The position numbers were made by a program, and so were the translations under genes. A stretch of DNA of 64,000 nt, from contig JAGBSH010000028.1 in the NCBI GenBank assembly GCA_017631885.1, positions 124,001 through 188,000 on the forward strand, given 5' to 3'. How positions within the stretch are numbered: position 1 is the first letter of the stretch; each line of letters opens with the position of its first letter. The notes below the pieces were generated by a model that had not been told where the DNA came from, did no database searches, and saw only the letters and a list, made by a program, of their open reading frames with translations. Of this stretch, positions 1-7,891 are shown in pieces. The stretch comes from Fibrobacteraceae bacterium. GTDB lineage: Bacteria > Fibrobacterota > Fibrobacteria > Fibrobacterales > Fibrobacteraceae.

Positions 1-733
1 TAGAAAAAGCATTTTTTGAATGCACTAAAAACAAATTTCTTTCAGAAGATTTTTTTTCAACAATTACTGTTTCTATACCACGGCTATACAAAGCTGTTTG
101 CAAGGCTTTTGCGTTTTCTCTTTTTGAAAAAGCACCTAATTGCAAAACATAAAGATTTTCAGAAGTACTTACTTTTTCTTGAATAACAACTGATGAATCT
201 ACTTTTTTCTGCAAAGTATCTTTTGGAGCTATTGCAGTAGAATCAACAACGCTTATTGGATTTTTTAAACCAGCACAAAGCTCTTTTGTTTCAAGAGAAG
301 GGTCTGACTTTTCAAGCAAAGCACACACCTGCAACAAAACAGACGAAACAGAATCTTTAGAGGTTTCTTTTGCATGGAGTAAAGACTCTCTTGCTTTTGC
401 ATACTTTTTCAAATAAATTTCAAATTGAGCACGAGTCATTACCAAATCAGAATAAAGCGTATCTCTTGGTGAAATTTTCTGAATCAAACTATCAAGCATT
501 TCACCTGCTTTTTGAAATTCTCTTGATTTTCCAGTTTGGCTCAAAGCAAGGATTTGCCAATAGGCACAAGCGATTTGTTTGTTTCCTTCAAGCGTTGGAC
601 AAACTTCTGCATACGCGGTATTTGCAAGTACCCAATTTTTTGCAACATAAGCCTTTTCTGCATCTGCAAGTGTATAAGAAAAAGCAGAACAAGAAATCAA
701 CAAGCAAAATACAAACCAGAATTTTTTATTCAT
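1..733 (-). CDS. SPOR-domain exported protein (partial, C-terminus beyond left edge)
   Basis: The reading frame is open from an ATG at 733 to the window edge (244 codons seen). It starts with a signal sequence; LISC fits a lipobox, but cleavage after AFS is also possible. The middle, residues 25-150, is helical and looks like tetratricopeptide-type repeats. A SPOR domain begins near residue 192 (LYVLQLGAFSKRENA) and runs off the edge. SPOR domains bind denuded peptidoglycan glycans, usually at the septum, so an envelope or division role is likely. The ATG overlaps the miaB stop (ATGAATAA), so it is probably translationally coupled at the end of that operon. The exact role is unknown. Confidence 0.75.
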   Translation of the reverse strand, partial: MNKKFWFVFCLLISCSAFSYTLADAEKAYVAKNWVLANTAYAEVCPTLEGNKQIACAYWQILALSQTGKSREFQKAGEMLDSLIQKISPRDTLYSDLVMTRAQFEIYLKKYAKARESLLHAKETSKDSVSSVLLQVCALLEKSDPSLETKELCAGLKNPISVVDSTAIAPKDTLQKKVDSSVVIQEKVSTSENLYVLQLGAFSKRENAKALQTALYSRGIETVIVEKKSSERNLFLVHSKNAFS

Positions 734-2030
734 TTGTTTCTAAAGTTCCTCGTAATGTCCAGCCACGGATGTCATCTATTTTACATTTAACGTAATCACC
801 TGGTTTTACATTGCCTTCGGGTTTAAAAATAACCTTTTTAAAATTGTCTGTTTTTCCCATCATTTCAGAAGAATCCCTAGAAGAAAGGCGTTCAACAAGC
901 AATGTTTCTGTGCGACCAAGCATAAGCTTATTGCGTTTAAGCGTTATGGCATTTTGAATTTCCGTCAACCTTGTGTGACGCTCTTTCTTTTCATCTTCTG
1001 TTAAAATTTCAGTTTCTTTAAAAGATTCAGTCCCGCGACGCGGACTATAGACAAACATAAATGCGGTATCAAATTGTACACGTTCTACAGCTTCTAAAGT
1101 TTCTTCAAAATCTTTTTCAGATTCACCGACAAAGCCACAGATAATATCAGTAGAAATATGATAAAGCGGGTCTGCTGAACGCAAGTAATCAATAATACCG
1201 TAATATGTTTCCATATCGTGCTGGCGTCGCATTTTTTTCAAAATAGCATTACTACCACTTTGAAGCGGTATATGAGCATGGTGGCAAACCTTTGGATTTT
1301 GCGTTAAAACTTCTAAAAGTTCTTGTGTATAATGCCTAGGATGAGGGCTTGTAAAGCGAATACGCTTAATACCTTCTATTTCAGAAACTCTATTTAAAAG
1401 CGATGCGAATGTTTCATTGCCATCTCGGTAAGCATTCACAGTCTGCCCAAGAAGCATAATTTCAGAAACGCCTTGTGCGGCCGCTTCATTTACTTCTCGC
1501 AAAATATCACTTGACAAACGATACTTTTCTGGCCCACGAACATAAGGCACAATACAATAACTACACCGCTTATTACAACCACGTTGAATTGTTATATGCG
1601 TACTAAATGGCGTTAATATTTTTGCACTTTCTCCAACATAATTTTCTTCTAAATCAAAGTCCAAAAAAGCCAAACGTTTTCTTTTGGGGAGCTCTAACAA
1701 TTCAGGAATTTTCCGGTATTGATCAGGGCCGACAATAAAATCAACAAATTTTATTTTTTTTAAAAGTTCTTCTCCCCGATTTTTTGCCATACAACCAACA
1801 ATGATTATTTTTAAATCAGGGTTTGCCTGCTTTACAGGTTTAAACTGAAAAATACGAGCAATCGCCGTTTCTTCGGCTTTTTCACGAACAGAACAAGTGT
1901 TGACAATAATAACATCTGCATTTTCTGGACTAGAAACAGAAACCGCCCCAAAACGCGCAAGCATTTGAGCAATCATTGCAGAATCGTATTCATTCATTTG
2001 GCAGCCATAAGTGGCTAAATGGTATCTCAT
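726..2030 (-). CDS. miaB: tRNA-2-methylthio-N6-dimethylallyladenosine synthase MiaB
   Basis: Radical-SAM methylthiotransferase that adds the 2-methylthio group to isopentenyl-A37 of tRNAs reading UNN codons. The N-terminal UPF0004 domain has its three cluster cysteines at C10, C46 and C80. The radical-SAM motif CNKRCSYC gives C152, C156 and C159, and a TRAM domain fills about residues 370-434. The length of 434 residues is normal for the family. RimO is the close paralogue; MRYHLATYGCQMN at the N-terminus and the VRGPE segment fit MiaB better. The start overlaps the upstream phosphatase stop as ATGA. Confidence 0.93.
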   Translation of the reverse strand: MRYHLATYGCQMNEYDSAMIAQMLARFGAVSVSSPENADVIIVNTCSVREKAEETAIARIFQFKPVKQANPDLKIIIVGCMAKNRGEELLKKIKFVDFIVGPDQYRKIPELLELPKRKRLAFLDFDLEENYVGESAKILTPFSTHITIQRGCNKRCSYCIVPYVRGPEKYRLSSDILREVNEAAAQGVSEIMLLGQTVNAYRDGNETFASLLNRVSEIEGIKRIRFTSPHPRHYTQELLEVLTQNPKVCHHAHIPLQSGSNAILKKMRRQHDMETYYGIIDYLRSADPLYHISTDIICGFVGESEKDFEETLEAVERVQFDTAFMFVYSPRRGTESFKETEILTEDEKKERHTRLTEIQNAITLKRNKLMLGRTETLLVERLSSRDSSEMMGKTDNFKKVIFKPEGNVKPGDYVKCKIDDIRGWTLRGTLETNE

Positions 2031-2671
2031 GGAAACAAATTTAATAAATCCACAAAATGTTCAACGGTATATTTAGGGAAATAAGGCAAAATATTTTCAG
2101 GCTTACCAAATCCACCAAGAATCATCAATGAATCTATTCCTGCAGCCCTTGCTGCTAGTAAATCTGGAGTATCATCGCCAATCATCAAAGCATCTTGTTT
2201 TTCGAGTTTGGCATCTGAAAGAATAAATTCTATTCCTGCTGGCGATGGCTTACGCTCTGGAGAAGTATCGCCACCTAAAACATATTCAAAACGATTTACT
2301 AAACCAAAATGTGCTAAAATTTTTTTTGTGGGTTCAATCGGTTTATTGGTTAAAACAGCCGCACGAAAATTTCTTTTTAAAAGTTCAATTACACCAGGAT
2401 AAGGAATAGTTTCTTCAATACAACGATTTTTATAATATTCCATAAATAAAGCATGCGCTTCATCTAGTAAATGTTCTGAATTTCCAAGACTTCGCCTGAC
2501 TAAATTTCTTGAACCATTACCAATAAATGTTTTGATTATTTCTCGCGGGAAAGGTTCTAACCCAAAAGCAACAAGCATTTTGTTTATAGCAAACGACAAA
2601 TCAGGAAGCGTATTGAATAACGTTCCGTCTAAATCAAAAAGAAATATTTTTTTTGTTGAAAAATCTAACAC
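2027..2671 (-). CDS. gph: HAD-family phosphatase, phosphoglycolate phosphatase-like
   Basis: Haloacid dehalogenase-type hydrolase of 214 residues. Motif I is FDLDGTLFNT near residue 12, motif II is LTNKP, the conserved lysine lies in ERKPSP, and motif III/IV is MIGDDTPD near residue 165. A helical cap follows motif I, as in Gph/PGMB-like enzymes. Gph removes phosphate from 2-phosphoglycolate, which arises in DNA-end repair, but substrate cannot be read from sequence. The start is a GTG at 2671 with no clear ribosome-binding site, 18 bp after hisB. It lies inside the nucleotidyltransferase-to-miaB operon. Confidence 0.78.
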   Translation of the reverse strand: MLDFSTKKIFLFDLDGTLFNTLPDLSFAINKMLVAFGLEPFPREIIKTFIGNGSRNLVRRSLGNSEHLLDEAHALFMEYYKNRCIEETIPYPGVIELLKRNFRAAVLTNKPIEPTKKILAHFGLVNRFEYVLGGDTSPERKPSPAGIEFILSDAKLEKQDALMIGDDTPDLLAARAAGIDSLMILGGFGKPENILPYFPKYTVEHFVDLLNLFP

Positions 2672-2689
2672 TGCAATAATTTAGAACTA

Positions 2690-3274
2690 TTATAAAACGC
2701 CTTTAGAACTAGGCACTCCACTCACCCGACGAGACGGAGAAATAGCCATACCAACAGCACGGGCAAAAGCTTTGAAAATAGCTTCTAAAGAATGGTGAGC
2801 GTCGTTACCATAAAATAATTCTATATGCAAATTCATTCTAGCATTTTCAGCTAAACTCTTGAAGAAATGTTCAAACAAACTAGCTTCAATACTACCAGCA
2901 GAAGCCGCTGGTAACGCTACATTCCAAACAAAGCCAATACGATTTGAAAAATCAAGACAAACACGGGCTAAAGCTTCATCCATCGGGACAAAATAAAAGC
3001 CATACCGTTCAATTCCTTTTTTATCGCCAACAGCTTCAAGTAAAGCTTGCCCAAGAACTATAGCAATATCTTCTACACTGTGGTGCATATCCACTTCGGT
3101 ATCGCCTTTACATTGCAAATTCAAAGTAAAACCACCATGCACTTGAAAAAGGTCTAGCATGTGGTCTAAAAAACCAGAACCTGTTGAAATAGTTCCACGA
3201 CTAGCCTCATCAAGATTCAATTCTAAAGAAATCTTGGTTTCGTTAGTATTACGAACAATACTTGATTTACGCAT
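2690..3274 (-). CDS. hisB: Imidazoleglycerol-phosphate dehydratase HisB
   Basis: Monofunctional dehydratase of 194 residues for the sixth step of histidine synthesis, making imidazole-acetol phosphate. The two manganese-binding histidine-rich motifs are present: MHHSVEDIAI near residue 64 and DAHHSLEAIF near residue 155, and FLDHMLDLF near residue 35 is conserved. No histidinol-phosphatase domain is fused. It is the only his gene in the window and sits 2 bp after the rodZ-like gene, so the histidine pathway is dispersed in this genome. Confidence 0.95.
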   Translation of the reverse strand: MRKSSIVRNTNETKISLELNLDEASRGTISTGSGFLDHMLDLFQVHGGFTLNLQCKGDTEVDMHHSVEDIAIVLGQALLEAVGDKKGIERYGFYFVPMDEALARVCLDFSNRIGFVWNVALPAASAGSIEASLFEHFFKSLAENARMNLHIELFYGNDAHHSLEAIFKAFARAVGMAISPSRRVSGVPSSKGVL

Positions 3275-3276
3275 AA

Positions 3277-4257
3277 TTAAAACCCTTTAAAAACGTTTTC
3301 TCCCAAAACTCTGAAACGCAAAGAACGTCCTACTGAACCCGTAGGCAAAGGAACTTTTTTGCCATTCAATGTCATATAAGCAATTGCTGTTGGATTACCA
3401 ATTATCACATAAAGTGTATCGTTACCTTCATAAGACAATCTTGAACCAGCAACAGACAAATTCCCTTGTCTTATAAATGTTTCACCTTCTGCTTGTCTTT
3501 TTATCCCGACCCAAGTCATTTCATTTCCAGAAGCCATAAATTCAATTGATGTTTTGATATTAGCTTCTGCTTTAGGTTTAGTTTCTTCTTTGGTAAGCGT
3601 ATCTGCTTTTGTTTCAGATCCAGAAGAAATAAATAAAGTTGCTGAAGCAGGCAATTCTTTTTCTTTTGCCACAGAATCAACTACCTGACGCGCTTGAACA
3701 GCAGCTAAAGAATCTTGGAGAGCAATAGAATCTAATGATACTTTTTCAGCATTTTCTAAAATAGGGAGAGGTGTTTCAGCAGAATCTTCTACAACAGTTT
3801 CTTCTTCTGGTAAAGATTCAACAACAGGTTCTTTCGTTTCTGCTTTTGTTAGATTCATCACATAAACTAAAGCAACAAGAATAAGACTCAATATAACACC
3901 CACAATAATCGGTGTTGATTTTGATTTTCTCTTTTCTTGAGAAAGGGCTAAAGATTCGTTATCTATTGGTGCTGTTGAAAATTCATTTTGATAAGAAGAA
4001 CCGCTTTCTTTAGAATACCACTCTAAAACTTTTTTAGGGTCCAAAGACAAACGAACAGAAACCGAGTTTAGGTAACTTCTCACATAAGCTTCTACCGGGA
4101 AATTTTTCCATTGTCCCGATTCCATCCATTCTAGATAAGAAATTGCAACATGTGTATCTTCAGAGAGTTCTTCGCGTGAAAGGCCTTTCGCTTCGCGGCA
4201 GCGAATCAAGAATTCGCCCAAACGTTCTTCTGGAAGTTTTTCCATTTGTTCAGACAT
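3277..4257 (-). CDS. rodZ: RodZ-like transmembrane helix-turn-helix protein
   Basis: A 326-residue protein with an N-terminal Cro/HTH_25-type helix-turn-helix (about residues 10-75, LGEFLIRCREAKGLSREEL), one transmembrane helix near 116-136, an acidic Ser/Thr/Glu-rich linker, and a C-terminal beta-rich domain like DUF4115 (about 235-326). This is the RodZ layout; RodZ links MreB to the cell wall in rod-shaped bacteria. A longer frame exists to 4269, but the ATG at 4257 has a GAGGAAA Shine-Dalgarno 4 bp upstream and overlaps the maf stop by 8 bp, so it is the better start. Confidence 0.8.
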   Translation of the reverse strand: MSEQMEKLPEERLGEFLIRCREAKGLSREELSEDTHVAISYLEWMESGQWKNFPVEAYVRSYLNSVSVRLSLDPKKVLEWYSKESGSSYQNEFSTAPIDNESLALSQEKRKSKSTPIIVGVILSLILVALVYVMNLTKAETKEPVVESLPEEETVVEDSAETPLPILENAEKVSLDSIALQDSLAAVQARQVVDSVAKEKELPASATLFISSGSETKADTLTKEETKPKAEANIKTSIEFMASGNEMTWVGIKRQAEGETFIRQGNLSVAGSRLSYEGNDTLYVIIGNPTAIAYMTLNGKKVPLPTGSVGRSLRFRVLGENVFKGF

Positions 4258-4819
4258 AATTTTCCTCAAATGCTTCTAGCATTTCTAAAGTTTTTGCAAC
4301 TGGGAGCCCAACCACATTGTAGTAACACCCAGAAATTTCTCTCACTAATCCAGCACCCAAACCTTGAATGCCATAAGCACCTGCTTTATCTAACGGCTCG
4401 CCAGATGCCACATAGTTTTCGAGAGCTTTTAATGATAAATTTCGAAAAGTCACTTTTGTTTTTTCTTCTGTAGAAGAGACCAATTGACCTTGATAAGCCA
4501 AAGCCACACCAGAAATAACCGTATGCGTTTTCGCATTCAACTTTTGCAACATTTCTAACGCATGAGCTGCATCACGAGGTTTACCTAAAACCCCATCAGA
4601 TGAAAAAACAAGTGTATCAAAACCTAGAACCGGGACATCTTGTTCAACAAGAGAAACGGCTAACGCTTTACGTTCAGCGAGTATTCTAGGAATCAATTCA
4701 GGATTTTCGTTTTCTATGATTTCGGAGACTGAAGCAGTGCAGACATCAAAAGAGATGCCTAATTGCGTCAAAATTTCACGACGCCTTGGGGATGCACTTG
4801 CTAAAATCAGTTTTTTCAT
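4250..4819 (-). CDS. maf: Maf/YceF-family nucleoside triphosphate pyrophosphatase
   Basis: A 189-residue Maf-type pyrophosphatase, which hydrolyses non-canonical or selected nucleoside triphosphates to monophosphates. The signature SASPRRREIL lies at residues 8-17. Further conserved blocks are GFDTLV near residue 68, the GKPRD block, and the DKAGAYGIQG motif near residue 145 with catalytic Asp and Lys. Substrate class (dTTP/UTP or m7GTP) cannot be assigned safely by eye. The start overlaps the upstream nucleotidyltransferase stop as ATGA, and the 3' end overlaps the rodZ-like start. Confidence 0.9.
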   Translation of the reverse strand: MKKLILASASPRRREILTQLGISFDVCTASVSEIIENENPELIPRILAERKALAVSLVEQDVPVLGFDTLVFSSDGVLGKPRDAAHALEMLQKLNAKTHTVISGVALAYQGQLVSSTEEKTKVTFRNLSLKALENYVASGEPLDKAGAYGIQGLGAGLVREISGCYYNVVGLPVAKTLEMLEAFEENYV

Positions 4820-5793
4820 TTTAAAACCTGCGAATAATCTCCTAAAAAGACCGAGCCTTTATGATCTTCTAAAACAACTGACTCACCTAATGCCGCATCT
4901 TTAATTTCTGAATTCCGGACAATAGAATTTTCTCCAACGAGCGCATTAGAAATCTTTGAAGAAAGTATCTTTGCGCCATTGTCAATAGAAACATTAGGGC
5001 CAACAACAGAATCAACTATTTCAACATTTTCACCAATAAAACAAGGCGAAATAATGGTAGAATTAGGGAAGTCATAAGAGTCTTGAGTTTCAGAAAGCAA
5101 AGTCCCATTTGTTTCAAGCAACATCTCTTTTGTGCCACAATCAAGCCAAGCATCTAATTTAGCCGTTCTAAATTCAGTTCCGTCTTCGACCATTTTTTGT
5201 AAAGCATCAGTCAACTGGAACTCACCTCTTGTACGAATGTTATTGTCTAACAAGAACTTAAGTGCTTTCCGCAAACGAGAAACTTCTTTTATGTAATAAA
5301 TACCAACAAGAGCTTCATCTGAAATAAATTCTTGTGGTTTTTCAACAAGACGAACAACTCTACCGGATTCATCTTTTTGAACAATACCAAACCGACTTGG
5401 ATTATCAACCACTCTTGTAAAAAGAATATCCGTTTCAGCACTTGCAAGAATCGATAAATCTGCTTTAAAAAGCGTATCACCAAGAATAATCAAAACAGGT
5501 TCATTATCATCTAAAAGAGAATCGCAAAGAGCGATAGCTTCTGCAAGACCTTGAGGGTCATTTTGTTCTACAAGAGAAACGTTTTCCCAAGATTTGTCTT
5601 TTACAAATTGATAAATCTTTTCTGAAAGAGAACCAACTACAAGAATTTTTCTTGAAACGCTTAATGTTGCGAATGAATCACAAATATGCTCAATTAGTGT
5701 TTTACCTGCAATAGATAACAAACACTTTGGCTTCGTCAAAGTAAAAGGACGAAGTCTAGACCCAAAACCCGCAACTGGTAAAATTACTTTCAT
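4816..5793 (-). CDS. Sugar-phosphate nucleotidyltransferase with left-handed beta-helix tail
   Basis: A 325-residue NTP_transferase protein. The N-terminal Rossmann-like domain carries the nucleotide-binding signature GFGSRLRPFTLTKPK near residue 9 and the metal site ILGDTLF near residue 100. The region after about 245 has hexapeptide-like repeats (ENVEIVDSVVGPNVSIDNGAKI). The layout resembles glucose-1-phosphate thymidylyltransferases of the long type and mannose-1-phosphate guanylyltransferases; the sugar and base are not certain. A 30-codon upstream extension is possible, but family alignment places the start at the ATG of MKVILPVAGFG. No Shine-Dalgarno is visible. It heads the minus-strand operon ending in miaB. 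Confidence 0.82.
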   Translation of the reverse strand: MKVILPVAGFGSRLRPFTLTKPKCLLSIAGKTLIEHICDSFATLSVSRKILVVGSLSEKIYQFVKDKSWENVSLVEQNDPQGLAEAIALCDSLLDDNEPVLIILGDTLFKADLSILASAETDILFTRVVDNPSRFGIVQKDESGRVVRLVEKPQEFISDEALVGIYYIKEVSRLRKALKFLLDNNIRTRGEFQLTDALQKMVEDGTEFRTAKLDAWLDCGTKEMLLETNGTLLSETQDSYDFPNSTIISPCFIGENVEIVDSVVGPNVSIDNGAKILSSKISNALVGENSIVRNSEIKDAALGESVVLEDHKGSVFLGDYSQVLK

Positions 5794-5968
5794 AATGGAG
5801 AAAAATAAAAAAATTGAACCTTTTGTTTTGATTAGTATCACATTTTCAACATCTTTTTTACACTTTAAACACCTAAAATACACCTCAACGCTGTAGTTAT
5901 TTGCAAATCCTAACTTTCTAGGACTAAACTCTCATTTAAAAACGCGGTAAAAAGTATTTTCTTTTTTT

Positions 5969-5978
5969 GCTATATTTG
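5969..5978 (+). promoter_or_regulatory. Candidate -10 element for parE-parC
   Basis: GCTATATTTG lies 60 bp before parE in the 244-bp divergent gap to the nucleotidyltransferase. It matches the Bacteroidota -7 consensus TAnnTTTG and recurs before other genes in this window. No clear -33 element is visible. Assignment is by pattern only. Confidence 0.4.
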
Positions 5979-6037
5979 GTTTTTGTGAGGAGTATTCCCA
6001 AACAAAATATTTAACAGTTTTCAAATCTTGTGTAATT

Positions 6038-7882
6038 ATGGCAGAAAAATATACCGAAGAAAATATTATTAGCCTTGAATGGCATGAACATATACGCCAC
6101 CGTCCAGGAATGTACATTGGAAAACAGGGGGATGGACAAAGTCCTGATGACGGCATTTATGTTTTAGCAAAAGAAGTTATTGATAATTCTATTGACGAAC
6201 ACATGCAAGGGGCTGGCAAGAAAATTATTATTGATATCGAAGACCATTCTTGCCGCGTTAGAGATTTTGGTCGTGGTATTCCACTTGGCAAAGTTGTGGA
6301 TTGCGTAAGCAAAATGAATACTGGTGGAAAATACGATTCTGAAGCTTTCCAAAAATCCGTTGGTATGAACGGAGTGGGTACAAAAGCCGTGAACGCTCTT
6401 TCATCGTTATTTGTTGTAAAAAGTTATCGTGACGGCAAATGCAAAAGAGCTGATTTTTCAAAAGGTATTTTAGTCAAAGACTACCCTATTTCTTCTACGA
6501 CAGAAAAGAATGGAACCGAAATTTACTTTGAACCAGATAATGAAAAGTTCAAAAATTTCCGTTACCTTCCTGCTTATATGGAAGAAAAAATCTGGAATTA
6601 CGCGCATTTAAACCCAACACTCACTCTTGTCATGAATGGCAAGACTTATGCAAGCCCAAATGGTTTAATGGACTTATTGCAAAAACGCGTAGATGACTCT
6701 ATTCGTTATGATATTATTCACTTTAAAGGTAAAGATATTGAAGCCGCTTTTACGCATGGTTCTCAATATGGCGAGCATTATTATAGTTTTGTAAACAGCC
6801 AACATACAACTCAAGGTGGTACACACCTTGCTGCTTTCAGAGAAGGCATTGTTAAAGGCGTTCGCGAACATTTTAAAAAAGAATTTGATTCACACGATGT
6901 CAGAAACTGTATTATCGGAGCTATTGCAGTTAGAATTCAAGAACCTGTTTTTGAATCGCAAACCAAAACAAAGCTCGGTTCTACAACAACTTACCCAAAC
7001 GGCCCGGCTCTTCGCACTTGGATTGTAGATTTTATTGCAAAAGAAGTTGATAATTACTTACACAAAAATCCAGATACAGCCAAAAAAATAATGGATAGAA
7101 TTTCCCAAAATGAAAGGGAAAGAAAAGAAATTGCTGGTATAAAAAAGTTAGCTAATGAACGTGCTAAAAAAGCAAACCTTCATAATCGGAAATTAAGAGA
7201 TTGTACAGTTCATTTAACTGATGTAAAAAATAAACTTGCCAAAGAAACCATGATTTTTATTACTGAAGGTGACTCTGCTTCTGGTTCTATTACTAAAGCA
7301 AGAAACCCGCAGACTCAAGCTGTTTTCAGTTTGCGTGGAAAGCCTAAAAACTCTTTTGGTTTAACAAAAAAGATCGTTTATGAAAACGAAGAAATGAACC
7401 TTTTACAACACGCTCTTGACATTGAAAATGGTCTTGAAAATCTGCGCTATGACAAAGTGATTATTGCAACCGATGCCGATGTGGACGGCATGCATATTCG
7501 CCTTTTGCTCATGACATTCTTTTTGCAGTTTTTCCCAGAACTTGTAGAACAAAAGCACTTGTTTGTTTTACAAACACCACTTTTCCGCGTTCGCAATAAA
7601 AAGGAAACCCGCTATTGTTATGACGAATCCGAACGCGATAAAGTCGCTTCAGAATTAAAGAAGCATGGCAATGTTGAAATCACTCGATTCAAAGGTCTCG
7701 GTGAAATGAACCCAGAAGAATTCGGGCTATTTATTGGTGAAGACATGCGACTAGATAGCATCACTATGCCTCAAGACGCTTCTTTAAATAAGATGCTTGA
7801 ATACTACATGGGAAAAAATACTCCAGTCCGCCAAAATTACATTATGGAAAACTTAAGGGCAGAAGTTGTCGACGAACTATAG
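6038..7882 (+). CDS. parE: DNA topoisomerase IV subunit B (GyrB/ParE family)
   Basis: ATPase subunit of a type IIA topoisomerase, 614 residues. The GHKL ATPase domain shows EVIDNSIDE near residue 46, RDFGRGIP near 76 and the lid [13 protein letters not shown] near 110. The transducer follows, then the Toprim domain with TEGDSASG near 405 and [10 protein letters not shown] near 480. The lack of the GyrB-type insertion and the pairing with the next gene favour topoisomerase IV, which decatenates daughter chromosomes. The ATG at 6038 has no Shine-Dalgarno. The stop is 9 bp before parC, so the two subunits are co-transcribed. Confidence 0.9.
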   Translation: MAEKYTEENIISLEWHEHIRHRPGMYIGKQGDGQSPDDGIYVLAKEVIDNSIDEHMQGAGKKIIIDIEDHSCRVRDFGRGIPLGKVVDCVSKMNTGGKYDSEAFQKSVGMNGVGTKAVNALSSLFVVKSYRDGKCKRADFSKGILVKDYPISSTTEKNGTEIYFEPDNEKFKNFRYLPAYMEEKIWNYAHLNPTLTLVMNGKTYASPNGLMDLLQKRVDDSIRYDIIHFKGKDIEAAFTHGSQYGEHYYSFVNSQHTTQGGTHLAAFREGIVKGVREHFKKEFDSHDVRNCIIGAIAVRIQEPVFESQTKTKLGSTTTYPNGPALRTWIVDFIAKEVDNYLHKNPDTAKKIMDRISQNERERKEIAGIKKLANERAKKANLHNRKLRDCTVHLTDVKNKLAKETMIFITEGDSASGSITKARNPQTQAVFSLRGKPKNSFGLTKKIVYENEEMNLLQHALDIENGLENLRYDKVIIATDADVDGMHIRLLLMTFFLQFFPELVEQKHLFVLQTPLFRVRNKKETRYCYDESERDKVASELKKHGNVEITRFKGLGEMNPEEFGLFIGEDMRLDSITMPQDASLNKMLEYYMGKNTPVRQNYIMENLRAEVVDEL

Positions 7883-7891
7883 GATTTAATT